DNA of 64,000 bases from Dichetophora obliterata (lineage: Eukaryota; Arthropoda; Insecta; Diptera; Sciomyzidae): contig OY986436.1 in NCBI GenBank assembly GCA_963920525.1, forward strand, positions 82,948,339 through 83,012,338. The letters are read 5' to 3'. The notes beneath the pieces were generated by a model. The model was not told the DNA's origin. It did not search any database and worked only from the letters and a program-made list of their open reading frames with translations. Positions within the stretch are counted from its first letter, which is position 1, and every line of letters starts with the position of its first letter. A program made the position numbers and the translations under genes. Positions 44,525 through 55,264 of the stretch are shown here, piece by piece.

Positions 44525-46904
44525 CCCCAGACAAAATTTTTGGCCGGAAAATGAACTTAAAACGGCAGACAGGTAGTCTGTTTATTGAAATAGAAATGAA
44601 ATTATTTTGGCTCAATTTTGGCAGGGCAGGGCGGGCATTGTACCAAAACCAGCCAGTTGACTGCCACTGTACAGAACAGCAGACTGGCTAACAGAGGCTC
44701 AAAAATGTATAAGACAGCATGCAAGTGGCGTTCAGTGGAAGCAACTTGGCAGGGAATGTACAGAGCAGAGTACAAGCAGGTAGTGGCATGCAATTGGATG
44801 GGGCATTAACATGGCATTGAATGGAAAATATTGGTTTTTTTTTATATATTTTAGGTTATTTGATATCTTTGGGCTTTTTTCGTTCAACTAACAGTTTTTG
44901 GTCCTTGGGTTTGTCGATTTTTTTCGATTCAACTAAATTTTGAACGGCTTTGATGTTGTGACACAAAACATAGTCCAAGACGCAAAAATTAAGCAGATTT
45001 CTTAAACGAAATGTGACAGAGAAATGTTTGCACCGTATAATCAGTTAAAGTTTTTAATTAAAATGATGAATTCGCTGGTCACTCATTCTTCCCAGAATCA
45101 AAAAATTGTGCATCAGACGAGGATATTGAAGATCCGATTGCTGGAAAAGATCGATTTGTTCTAGGATCTCCGGTATCAACATCTGAAGTCTTCACCTCAA
45201 TTTTAGCATACGATTTACGACACAAACTAAGCGGTTCTGCATGAGGCAGTTTGTTGGAATTAATTGATTCCATCCATATGCCCTAAAACGCCCATCTCCA
45301 CTTATGTCTTTAAAAAACATTCCACAAAAATAAATTTTGCTATTGAGTTTACGGCGTACTGCAACATTTGTTACAGACCAGTAAAAGGAAATGAGAGGAA
45401 TATAATAGCAAAGGCGAATTCGGATATCTGCTCACCTTTTCAATAGGGGCACAGCTGCAAGCAATTATTTCTCGCAAACAAGTGCTCACCATTTTAGCAG
45501 AAAAAAAAATGTTGACAGGCTAGAAGACATTTACGATGGCGAACTGTTTCGCAATCAATGCGAAAATAGATTCATGAATGACCCCAAGAATTTATCATTC
45601 ATGTGGTATTTTGACGGAGCAGCACTCTATTTAACTTATACTATTAACTAAATTTTTATGTAGTAATTAGCAAATGCACTGAAAATTAATAAAATCCGAT
45701 GGTCGTATCAAATACTGAAGTCACTCTTGTGCACCAGTATATAAGATCTTCTGAAATACAATAAATTTTGCCACAATGTACTAAAAACTGAATTTTGCAT
45801 TATATGTAAATGATATTACTTATGTTTTGTGTTTCACCAAATATGATTTTTAGTGTTCCTCAAAATACGATTTACTGTCTGACCAGAATCATGTCGTTGT
45901 TGTGTCGTTGAGAGAGAATCGCTATGAATTGGTCCAGAATTGTAGCGTTGGCTTTGTCGTTTTTTCGTCGTTGGCTTTTATTCAATTTGACATTGTTGAT
46001 TTTCTTGAACTTGCTTCAGTGTTCTCATCGTACAAATTTCTCTTTATATAAATTTACTGCATTTTCAACTGAAGGCTACTCCTATCATTATTAGAGGTTG
46101 ACAAATTCATCAAATTTTGTTAAAATATGGCAATATTTTTAGAGAGAAAGCTAAGAGAGCTGTCAAATAAGCGACAAAGTCAAAATAGAAACATTTCTAT
46201 CTTGGCGTTTTCGTTGTCGCATTCTGCCGCAATTTTCTCCCATGAGGTTTGCATTGTCTCTGTCAGCGCTCTGCCTGACACGACAACGACATGATTCTGG
46301 TCAGACAGTTAAAACGAATAAAGCACCTTTACCTTTATAAATTTTTATATAACGTTTATTTTTGCAAATTTTCGACAAAAAAATTAATTGTAACTGCTAA
46401 CTTCCCATGTTAAATGTGAAAAGGTTTTCAAAAATTTCAAGTTAAAGCCAGTAAAAAGTTAGAGCTCAGTTTAGAGCTATTAAGAGTTAGACAGAGAAGA
46501 GTCTTCCAGTATAAGACGAGATAACTCTGTTGTCTAGAAAGCAAAACATTTTTAAGCTGCTAGACCATTTCAATTGGATGCCAATACAATGCTTGTTTTT
46601 AATAGAGTTCATGTGCCTGCCAGTATAGGGCGAAAGCATTCTGTTCTGGTTTTATTCAACAGAGTTCATATGTATGCCGTTATGGTGCGTAGGAAGGCTG
46701 CTGTTGAAAAAACAAAAATGTTTGAGCTGCTTGAACATTTCAGTTGCCGTCCAATACAATGCCGAATTTCGACACACTGTCTTCTACTGACTTTTCCATG
46801 CCTTCATGCTGCTACTTTCTGGCAGCTTTTTTTGATAAAAAGTAAACTTTTGCCACAATTATGCTGATATAATGCCATTTTCCTGTCGAATATTTTGACT
46901 GGGG
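44525..46904. mobile_element. Possible nested TIR element inside the 3.8-kb element
   Basis: CCCCAGACAAAATTTTTGGC at 44525 and the inverted GACTGGGG end at 46904 share about 20 of 29 bases. A similar end-like sequence (CCTAGACAAAATTTTTGTC) is at 39842. No TSD proved and no coding frame. Confidence 0.4.
45874..46309. mobile_element. 436-bp MITE with 33-bp TIRs
   Basis: Left ACTGTCTGACCAGAATCATG and the matching inverted right end have 33 bases with one mismatch. The interior has TGTCGTT/AACGACA-type motifs in both orientations. No clear TSD. Confidence 0.85.
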
Positions 46905-47501
46905 AAGGAAATTTTTTTAAAAAATCGAAATAGGAAAAAAAATCGAGGTCTTAGCCTGGTGTTGTAAATTGATTCTTTGGGCCAGGGTGTTATTTAGAAA
47001 TATTTGAAGAATCTAAATTAAGGAAATTATCTTCGGTACCATTTCTGATGCCCGAGATATAAAACCTTATATTAATTTTTTTTTGAAAAAGTAAAAAAAT
47101 TACATTCAAGTATACATTTCTTTAAAACCAGAAAATGCATATGCAAAAAGTATGCAAATTATTAATTCGCCAAATTTACGGAAAACGTCAACACAATAAT
47201 TAAAATCGCCAAAATTTAGACAATTAGATAGCAATCAAAAGTCTTATGCTACCTCGAATGTACCTTTAGATTCGAATATCCTTCACACAGGACTATCTTT
47301 CTCGGGATATTAGTTAGTTACTTTAAGACATATGTAGTTTTTCTAACAAAAATCAAAGCATTTTGAGATCGTAATTTTTTAATGTTTTTCTTAAAAAACA
47401 ACTTTGTCCTTGCTTGAGAGGAAGACATCCTAATATTTTCCTGCAACTTTTGAGACCTCTTAAAATACGATCTAAATTTTTCGATACGCCCTAGCGTACA
47501 T

Positions 47502-48172
47502 GGAACTCATGACATGCCTTAATAAAGAGGTTTGTTTGCATACAAAAAAATGGAAGTACATTTTTCGATTTCAGATTAAATAAAAATTTAAAAGTCAAAA
47601 GTTATGTCACAGACAAAAACAAAGGTTGCTGAAAAATTTATTTTGACGAGTGGTTTCCGAAAATATATGAAAGTGGGAGGTCGAAAATTCGTTCCACTCT
47701 AATGTGCAATTAATAAATGTGTGATATTATTTTAAGGCATATTTTTAATTGCATTAGTAAGATTTGATTTAGTATGGTTTCTAGGCAAAATAAAAGACTG
47801 AACTTTAAAAAAGGGGAGAAAACAGAGAAACGGGAGAAGAACGGTAATAAATTATTGAAATGCATGAACAAAACGGGAATGATCTCTTCAAAAATCTGGA
47901 AACACTGCTTATATGTCATTATAAATGAGCTCGTGTCTATGCTTCTGAAAATTAACAACTATGTGGCTTGCGCTTACAATACGACGAGGGGGTTAAAGGG
48001 GTTTAACCCTCCTGTAATATTTTATAACTTAAACAAAAACTAACTATAAAACAGTTTTCAGCTTACTTGCACAGGGAGTACAGCTGGATTTAAGTGCATA
48101 AAACTAAATATTAAATTTAATTCGTCAATAATAAAATCGGTAAAAAGCACTGATTACATGAAATAAATAACC
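47502..48172. other. No gene seen
   Basis: Open frame of 89 codons at 47774-48043 is Lys/Asn-rich with no recognisable domain; I do not support it as a gene. Confidence 0.35.
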
Positions 48173-48176
48173 TTAA

Positions 48177-48652
48177 AGGTCTCTGCCCACTTGCGGCACG
48201 TAACGAAACGACACGAAACTACAAAATTTAACTACCATGTGTTCTTATGTATACATGCTCACTAAGCGACAATGAAACGGCAACGACTGTTGACGCCGAC
48301 GAAAAAGCCGGTGGAGATCGTTTCAAAGAATTCTGACAGGCTTGTCGTTCTCTTTGTTTACAAAAATTACAATGGATTCCAACAGTTTATTGTGCAAAGT
48401 AAAAATTCGACATCGATATGTCGTTTTTAAAGCATAAAATCAATCTTAAATCTATGATTTTATCAGTTTTCTACATCGTCATCTAATAGCAAAGCTATTT
48501 AAGCTAATTGTGTACTAGAGAATTATGCGCTTATTGTTTTGTTTAATTAAAATTTTTGTTGCCGTTTCGTTAAGTGTGCATTGATCATTACGTTGCCTTT
48601 TCGAAGCCGGTTTACAGTCGTTTCGTTACGCGCCGTAAGTGGGCAGAGACCT
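48177..48652. mobile_element. ~476-bp MITE in a TTAA site
   Basis: TTAA at 48173-48176 and 48653-48656 flank inverted ends AGGTCTCTGCCCACTTGCGG and GTAAGTGGGCAGAGACC. Inverted similarity extends through CGTAACGAAACGAC. The left end has one extra base. The TTAA target suggests piggyBac mobilisation. Interior has no gene. Confidence 0.8.
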
Positions 48653-48730
48653 TAACACTGATTAATTGATCCTATTACAAATAAATTCTGTCCGTTACGA
48701 TATTTTGAAACCACCAAAAAAACTTTTTAC

Positions 48731-48796
48731 ATACGCACACTCGGCCCACTCGGTACACTCGGCACACTCGGCACACTCAGCATACTCGGCACACTC
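48731..48796. repeat. 9-bp minisatellite (CACACTCGG)n
   Basis: About seven 9-base units, CACTCGGCA-type, with small changes. One frame reads as a chance AHS/VHS repeat peptide. Confidence 0.8.
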
Positions 48797-48957
48797 AATG
48801 CGAACATGCGCCAGCAACAACAAAGCTATGTGGTGTTTTGAGTTTTATGTTTGAGGAAAAATAAATTAAGCTTGACAAATGATTTTTATTTTGAGCGAAT
48901 AAAAAACTCAACAAATAATTCTTATTTATAAGGGCATAAAAAAAATCAAGAAATAAC

Positions 48958-49390
48958 CATGGCAGAATTATCCAGGCAGAATTATCTCTTCAAAAGGAAA
49001 ACATAGCCTGTCAAAAACAAGCCTACAGAAAGAAAGTGAACAAGAAAGTAAGCGTCGAAAACTAAAATCATAAAAATAACATAAGAATTTTTGTTTGAAT
49101 TGCGTTTTGTTTGTTTGCATTTAAAAAAAGAAATAAAAATTTAAAATCATGAAATTTTTAAAAAAATCGTGTGTAATTTGTGAGAAAAGCTTTTCAGTTC
49201 GTTATGTTAAATTCTATTCAGTGCCTCAAAAGAAAGCTCCTTGCCAGAGGTGGATTGATGCCTGTGGTTATTGGTTATGTTTTCACTTATTGACAATGGC
49301 CCATTGAAAGCGCTCTCTTTTTGAGTAAATTTTTTGAAAGCTTAAGTTTCCCATAAAAACTGTCAACACTACCTGGGTAATTCTGCTATG
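48958..49390 (+). mobile_element. 433-bp miniature P-superfamily-like element
   Basis: Inverted ends CATGGCAGAATTATCCAGGC and (as reverse complement of the right end) CATAGCAGAATTACCCAGGT, about 22 bases with 3 mismatches. Flanked by AGAAATAAC (48949-48957) and AGAAATAGC (49391-49399), a TSD with one mismatch. It contains a THAP-domain exon, which links it to the THAP/P-element superfamily (8-bp TSD). The rest of a transposase is absent. Confidence 0.75.
49149..49307 (+). pseudogene. THAP-domain exon fragment
   Basis: The ATG opens MKFLKKSCVICEKSFSVRYV then KFYSVPQKKAPCQRWIDACG, matching the first half of a THAP zinc finger: C-x2-C, an aromatic-x-S-V-P core and the invariant Trp. It then runs 12 unrelated codons to a stop, and a GT at the CG|GTTATT position might be the old donor. 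The second half (C-x2-H) is missing. It lies between P-like inverted ends, so it is probably the 5' exon left in an internally deleted transposon rather than a host gene. Confidence 0.6.
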
Positions 49391-49913
49391 AGAAATAGCT
49401 TTTATTTCTGAGCGAAAAAATAAAAACTGAGGAACACTTTTTATTTTTGAGCAAAATAATAAAGTTAAAAAATAAGTATTATTCTTGAAAAGAAGAATAC
49501 ATATAAAAAATAACTTTTATTTTTGATAAAACAATCGTAACATAATTTTTATTGTTGAGCAATAAAATAAAAATCTAAAAATAATAATTTATCTTTGAGT
49601 TTTTGGATATCGCTTATAATAATTACGATTCCTGGTTCATTTAAATTTTTTCAAAAAATTATATAAAATTATATAAAGTAAAAATAAAAATGTACAGACA
49701 TTATCCAATTTTTTTGTTTGATAACTCATTTCAAGGAACAATTAAATAAAAAAGGAAGTGCATACCAGTCTTTGTACAAAATAAAGTTTGATGGGCAAAA
49801 AATCGAGAAATATGTAAAAAATTATGAAGCATATAGGTCGAGCGGCCGCAACCTAGTGGATAGAGTGCTTGGTCTTTAAGCTAAAGAATCGAGGGTTCAA
49901 TTCCAGCTCAGAC

Positions 49914-51859
49914 CAGCCCCGTAGACAAGGGCGGTTTTAGGGTCTAGAAAGTATAAAAATCTAATATATTAGCATTAAGGCAACTACAACGCAACAGCGT
50001 AAAAAGTTGCAAACCACTTCAATTTTGAACTGAATTGAGACCTATGCTTTCAGATAATAGATAATATAAGGACTTCGGCATAGATTGCGTTTTTATGTTC
50101 GGTGAGAATACGATGGTGCGGCTGTCATGAATGGTACACTACAAGGAGCACAAGCGTATGTAGCGGAAGAAGAGCTACGAGATGCTGTTATTAAAAGTTA
50201 AGACACCACAACTGAATTTCGAAATACCACTATAGCGCCTTTTGCATTTTAACTTATAAAAACAATAAAAACATTTGATTTTCAAATTGCTACTTATGTG
50301 GTCGCACTTCCAAATTAATACATTTGTTATCAACATTGTCCATTCACATTCTTTGTTGTTTTTTTCCAAAAATTAATAACTGGAACAGAAAAATTTAATA
50401 AGCGCATTAATCACTAGTTTAGTAACATCAATTGAAATGCTTAGTTATATTTAACTTTGGTTATGTTGTAGAGTTGCTATTTTAAAATATTTAAAATTAC
50501 TATATAAATTAGTACTGAATTTTTTTAAAACTTAAAACAGAAATATTTTTTTATAATTATTGAAATCATTTGAAATGATAAATAGTTATAGTTTTTTAAA
50601 ATTTCTTATGATTTTTTTAGAAATTTTGAAATTTTGTGTTTAAAATGCCAAAACACAGGCACTTTGAGGATTGAGGAAAAAAAAACATCAAGTTTCAACA
50701 GCTATAACTTTTTGATCCGAGTTTTGTTCCTGGTAATTTTTTTTCACAAATAGCTAAAGACTGTTTTTTTTTTAATTTTGTATTTTCGTATTTTTGGGGA
50801 TTGAGAAAGCAACGTAATCGCACAATTTCTTGTATTTGATGAGTGTCTGTTCAAAAGAGCTTATTTCGGCATTGTATGAAGTTGAATAAAACTGAAAAGT
50901 CTAGTTTTTGTTGTGCGTACAATTTTGGGACCAACAGCTAATTATGATGTAAGCATGGATTAAAAAATTTTAATAGCTTCAAAGTTATAGAGATTTCAAA
51001 TTTAAAACTATGTCCTTTTGTGCAGTCACTGAAGAAATAGGCCTTTTTGAAAAGGTTTTAAAGCATTTTATAAAATGAGCACAACAATAAAATATACATA
51101 AGAAGTTTTCACAGAAATAATTAATTCACTAAACACGTAAGTGCCCTTTGTGAAGAAATTTTTCAGTATGCATATATAGGCCCTTTTGAACAGAAACATA
51201 AACTATGCATATTATGCACAAAATATTGGAAAAATTTTCGATTTTCTTAATTTTTTTTTTGTGCAAATGATAGGATTAAATATTTTAAGTGCTAAACCAT
51301 AGTAAAAACAGCTTTTTTCAAAAATGATAAATAGGAACTTTTGAATCCTCATTTGTATTAAGTGTTGTTTCAGAAAATATTTTAACAACATTTCATTGCA
51401 ATTCCTCAAATTTGGATTGTTTAATCTTTCTTTTTTTATTGAAACAAGAAACAAAATAACATTTTTCGAAGAGTAAAATACCACAACTCTGGTACTTTTA
51501 ATCTGATTTTTGTGTTTGTTAACTTATTTCAAAGAACAATTACATTAAAAACGAAATGCATACCTGTTTTTTTTTAAATTTACTTCAAGAGATGTTTTGG
51601 ACTCTTGTAAAACGCTTCTCCGTTATTGGTCTCTTGAACTAGTTTTAAAAGTCTATAAATCGGCATGAAACTTTATAGATTTTATTTTTATATCAAATCG
51701 ACTATTTTAGTCTATGGCGTCAACAATTTGGTTATGGGGAGCAAACATTTAATATACATATAAAAATACCTTTTGATTTATCGATATCAAAAATTATCAA
51801 TATAATTTTTGTTATCAAAACCCCCTCCTCCTCTTGGGTAAATCCTGGCTACGGGCCTG
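49914..51859. mobile_element. 1.9-kb hAT-type element without transposase
   Basis: An 8-bp TSD GCTCAGAC / GCTAAGAC (49906-49913, 51860-51867) flanks ends CAGCCCCGTAGACAAGG and, reversed, CAGGCCCGTAGCCAGGA. The insertion splits the SINE exactly where its sequence is interrupted relative to the first copy. No hAT coding motifs inside, so non-autonomous or decayed. Confidence 0.8.
49978..50065. repeat. Harbinger subterminal fragment inside the hAT element
   Basis: CAACGCAACAGCGTAAAAAG then CAAACC..CT.CAATT matches the sequence just inside the left TIR of the Harbinger element (23731-23800) in the same order, with substitutions. Confidence 0.6.
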
Positions 51860-51913
51860 GCTAAGACAGAATGTTTTTCAATATTGAATTAATTTTTGTG
51901 TTCGGTCGTCACC

Positions 51914-52090
51914 AAGGCTCATTTATAAGGTTGTGGCACTTGAGAGAGAGCTCGGTCGAACTGTCAGAATGGATGAAAAGAAATGAAGAAAATTAATACT
52001 TAGAACAAAGAAAAGCATAGTGACAGTTCGAGCAAAGGCAGGAAAAAGAGTGCATTTCTCTCAAGTGCCACAACCTTATAAATGAACCTT
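51914..52090. mobile_element. 177-bp MITE, MULE-like, in the SINE
   Basis: 34-bp TIRs with one mismatch (AAGG(C/T)TCATTTATAAGGTTG... at 51914-51947 and 52057-52090) between GGTCGTCACC duplications (51904-51913, 52091-52100). A 9-10-bp TSD is typical of Mutator-like elements. The first SINE copy shows the uninterrupted site. Confidence 0.9.
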
Positions 52091-52328
52091 GGTCGTCACC
52101 TCTCTGCAGACATAGGCAAACCTCGGAGAGTAAAAACTGCCATGTAAAGCTTCTTGAGAACATAAGCCGTTCGGAGTCGGCATTAAACTCGTAGATTATT
52201 TGTGTTCAAACATTTATTAACACGCACAAAACAATTGATCAGTAGAAACTCTGTCAGAGTTCTTTTTTGGGCTGAAGTGGCCAATTTATTTTTTATTTAT
52301 TTTATAGATCAAGTTAATTTCCAGGAAG

Positions 52329-52330
52329 GC

Positions 52331-52361
<31 letters not shown>
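52329..52361. repeat. (CAA)n microsatellite
   Basis: About 10 uninterrupted CAA/AAC triplets. Confidence 0.9.
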
Positions 52362-52685
52362 GCTTTGTATAGAGTCAATCACACAGCAGACTAGAAAGAA
52401 TGTTTCGGGAGGGGGCTACCCTTTCCATTTTCAGTAGTCTTGAGTGTTTAAACTTTGACCAACCGACTGTTTAAGTTTTATATGATTTGACACTTGTTCG
52501 AATAAACTCATCTAAAACATATGTCGTTAAAGCAAATGTTTTTTGCCGTATTTTTGTTGTTTTATTTTCAAAATGCAGTGAAACTGCAAATATAAAACGA
52601 AAGCTTAATTGGCATTGCTCGTGGGGCATGCTGCTTTTTTGAGGAGTTTTCTTTTATTTTGTTTAGTTTTGTTTTCTTATATTAA

Positions 52686-52908
52686 GGCCCCTATTATGTA
52701 TTACAACTCAACTTAAGTTGACTAGATTCAACTAATTTTTTTTCTCATAATTTATTACATACATTCCAGTTGAACTATGTTGTTTGAAAATTCTTAAAAG
52801 ATTAAGGCAAACTACATGGTTCAACTAAAATAAATGTAATACGTTATATGAAAAAAAATTAGTTGAATCTAGTCAACTTAAGTTGAGTTATTTTACATAA
52901 TAGGGGCC
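52686..52908. mobile_element. 223-bp hairpin MITE, Harbinger-type
   Basis: Ends GGCCCCTATTATGTA and its inverse, with TAA duplicated on both sides (52683-52685, 52909-52911). Arms share ACTCAACTTAAGTTGACTAG and about 65 bases in inverted orientation. Confidence 0.85.
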
Positions 52909-53028
52909 TAAAGCAGGCTGCTCGATATAAGCTAAATTTATTTCGATTATTAATTTACTGAAAAAACTAAAAAATTGAACTAATTCGTCAAATCTCACTC
53001 ATTGTTAACGTTCTGTTATTTTCACATA

Positions 53029-53181
53029 TGCTGAGGTCAGACGATGCTCGTTTGCTCGGCGAGCAGATAATTTTGTTGTTGCTTCCAATGCGAAACTGTC
53101 AAAAATTTTGGAGAACACAACAACAACCATATTGCACGGCCATGTGTTCGCCGAGCAAACGAGCATCGGCTGACCTCAGCA
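53029..53181. mobile_element. 153-bp MITE with 37-bp TIRs
   Basis: Left 53029-53065 (TGCTGAGGTCAGACGATGCT...) and right 53145-53181 are inverted copies with two mismatches. TSD unclear. Confidence 0.85.
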
Positions 53182-53769
53182 ATAGCAATATTTTAAAAAA
53201 CAATTCCATGCTTCTTCGCTTTCAATCATGATACAAAGATATACAGATAGTGTATTGCGCATGTCGGCCGTCTTTGTTGTGACGTAGCTCGAGCTTGTCA
53301 AAGTGGCTAAATAATAACGTAGTCACAGTAAAGGGTAAAAGGGTAAAATTTATATATAGCAATAAAGAAATATCGACATTTTCTTATTGAAACTTGGTTA
53401 ATTGAAATAAAATTAATTACATTATAAATATATTTATATATAAATGTAATCAAATATATTTTTCAGTACTATTATTGAAAAGAATTGCATATATAATACG
53501 GGTGTTTTCTCGCATTTGTTCCCCTACACAAAAATAGCTACTTTACTTGATGTGTTTGACAGTACTTTGATTGCTTCTTTGTTTTCATTTCTTTTCTTTG
53601 TTTCTTTTTTTTCCCTTTTCGTTTGTTGAAAAAAAATGTAAATTCTTTTTTTGGCCAAAAATTTAAATCGTTGTTATTCTTATTGGAAGCATTAACAAGT
53701 TATCAACAAAAATTTATAGATATTCAATTTCGGTGCGGTGATTACTTCCAATTAGAAAATTATAAAACA

Positions 53770-54864
53770 TTCAAAATAAGGTGTGCAGTATATGGTTGCA
53801 ATAGTTCTAATATGTGCCAAAAAATTCCGTTTTTTTGTTTTCCAAAGGACAGTGAATTGCTCCAAAAATAGGTGGCTTTCTGCAAGCAAAAAAGAATTAT
53901 AAACACGAAAACTGAACGGATTTGTATTAAGCATTTTCTTGAAGATGACATGCAAAAAAACATTCAATTTGAAATGGATATGTACATATGGATATAAAAT
54001 GTAACATTTTTAAAATTAAGAATTTTTAGGACCATGTGCAAGGCAAGGAAAATTGAAGCCTGGAACGATTCCATCTGTACATCCCAATTCAAAAGCAGAT
54101 CATGGTTTTCCTGAAAATTTTTCAAACACGATCCATCAGTGCGAAAACAAATAATTGAAACATTATTGAAACATTAATGAATCAAATGCAGTTGTTGTAA
54201 CGCCCTACTCCGTCGATGACGACAAAGAAAACTGTTCTGTTGCTGCGAATAAAAGTGCCACTCATAGTGTTGCTAAAACTCTTCTGCTGCAACGAATAGA
54301 AGTTCCGATCATGGTGTTGCTGGAAACCTTAACAGCACAATAGTTGCAGCGAATAGAAGCTCAAGGAGCATGAAGACAAAATAAAGTTTTCGAAAAAGAA
54401 CTGTATGCTTTTAGTAGCTCTATGATGCAATTATATAAATTTTTTTATTACATTTCTTTTTAAATACTTTATAGATCAAAACAACAGTTAGAAAACTTCA
54501 TAGTAGAAAAGGAAAACAAAGCAAAATGCGAAGAGATGAGTGCAAAGTTCAACTACAAAGGCGGAGTTCGAAAGAAATAACTTGGAGGAAAAGCTCAGCA
54601 CAATTTTTAGTAAAGGTCAGATCCATAAATTGAAGAACGGGCTGTAGAAGCAGCAATGGAAGATATCGCTTATTCAATAACATTGCGTTCCCCTAGCGCG
54701 AAAGCGTACAAATTTTTGCAAAAAAAAACTTTAAACTTTCTTCGGTCAGCACCCTTCAAAAGTGGTCTGCTAAAGTTAAAATTTCACGAGGTATTTTGGA
54801 GCCAGTCATTCAAATTCTTTTAGCCACGACTCAGATGGACGAAAAACAGACTATATTATATGCG
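53770..54864 (+). pseudogene. THAP / P-superfamily transposase, 5' part
   Basis: P-type transposase, N-terminal half. The first exon encodes a complete THAP zinc finger: CAVYGCNSSNMCQKIPFFCF, PKDSELLQK, then TAG where the invariant THAP Trp is expected, then VAFCKQKRIINTKTERICIK and HF. A second exon after TTTTTAG (about 54030) reads GKLKPGTIPSVHPNSKAD, the usual post-THAP segment. Further on come a charged region and, at about 54655-54860, AMEDIAYSITLRSPSAKAYK then LQKWSAKVKISRGILEPVIQ and MDEKQTILYA. Several stops and frameshifts. Reading is cut at 54864 by the gypsy insertion and resumes at 60399. THAP-CCCH coordination residues remain. Confidence 0.8.
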
Positions 54865-55264
54865 TGTGGTGACTCAATAACTTTAAGTTGCATCACCACA
54901 TTAGTTGAATTCCTAACTTCCATTTTACTTATCTTCTGTTACAATGATTTTCAACTTACATTTTACTTACCTTCTCGTTGATTCTTAACTTACATTGTAC
55001 TTACCTATTGTTGATTATTAATTTACATCTTACTTACCTCAACTTAACATTTATATTATTTTTATGTTAATTTATTTACACTTTGTTATAAATACTTGTT
55101 ACAATATTATAAAAACATTTGTATAAATATTCATATTTGTATCAATCAGAAATTTTCATTTGAAAATTTCAGTTGAATAAAATATTTTCAAATAAACAGT
55201 TATAAAAAATATATTAAAAAAAATAAAAATTATAAATCAAAATTAAAAAGTTTGTTGTGCACCA
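54865..55264 (+). repeat. 5' LTR, 400 bp
   Basis: Differs from the 3' LTR by two substitutions and one 5-base insertion (ACAAT in the CTTGTTACAATATTAT stretch). Followed by AATACTGGCGATCCTGCCAG, where the tRNA primer-binding site should be; I did not assign the tRNA. Confidence 0.95.

Larger units (their letters stand above)
43715..47493. mobile_element. 3.8-kb element with ~500-bp terminal inverted repeats
   Basis: A perfect 8-bp TSD, GCGTACAT, at 43707-43714 and 47494-47501 flanks ends TAGGGCGTATCGAA and TTCGATACGCCCTA. Inverted similarity runs about 500 bases inward from each end (left arm to about 44235, right arm from about 47000), with shared text such as AAGGTTTTATATCTCGGGC. No transposase frame inside. 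An 8-bp TSD fits hAT or P, but the class is undetermined. The interior holds further inverted-repeat elements. Confidence 0.85.
49840..52305 (+). mobile_element. SINE copy 2, invaded by two DNA elements
   Basis: Same SINE family as 35524-35831. The head (49840-49913) has GCGGCCGCAACCTAGTGGAT and GGGTTCAATTCCAGCTCAGA. The body resumes at 51860 (GCTAAGACAGAATG), is broken again at 51913 and continues from 52101 to the T-rich tail near 52305, through CCATGTAAAGCTTCTTGAGA. Flanks ATAGGTCGAG and ATAGATCAAG may be its TSD. Confidence 0.85.

Noticed and set aside
47774..48043. 89-codon Lys/Asn-rich frame
   Set aside because: Low-complexity AT-driven composition, no homology recognised.
48666..48854. 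Peptide with AHS repeats
   Set aside because: It is the chance translation of a 9-bp minisatellite.
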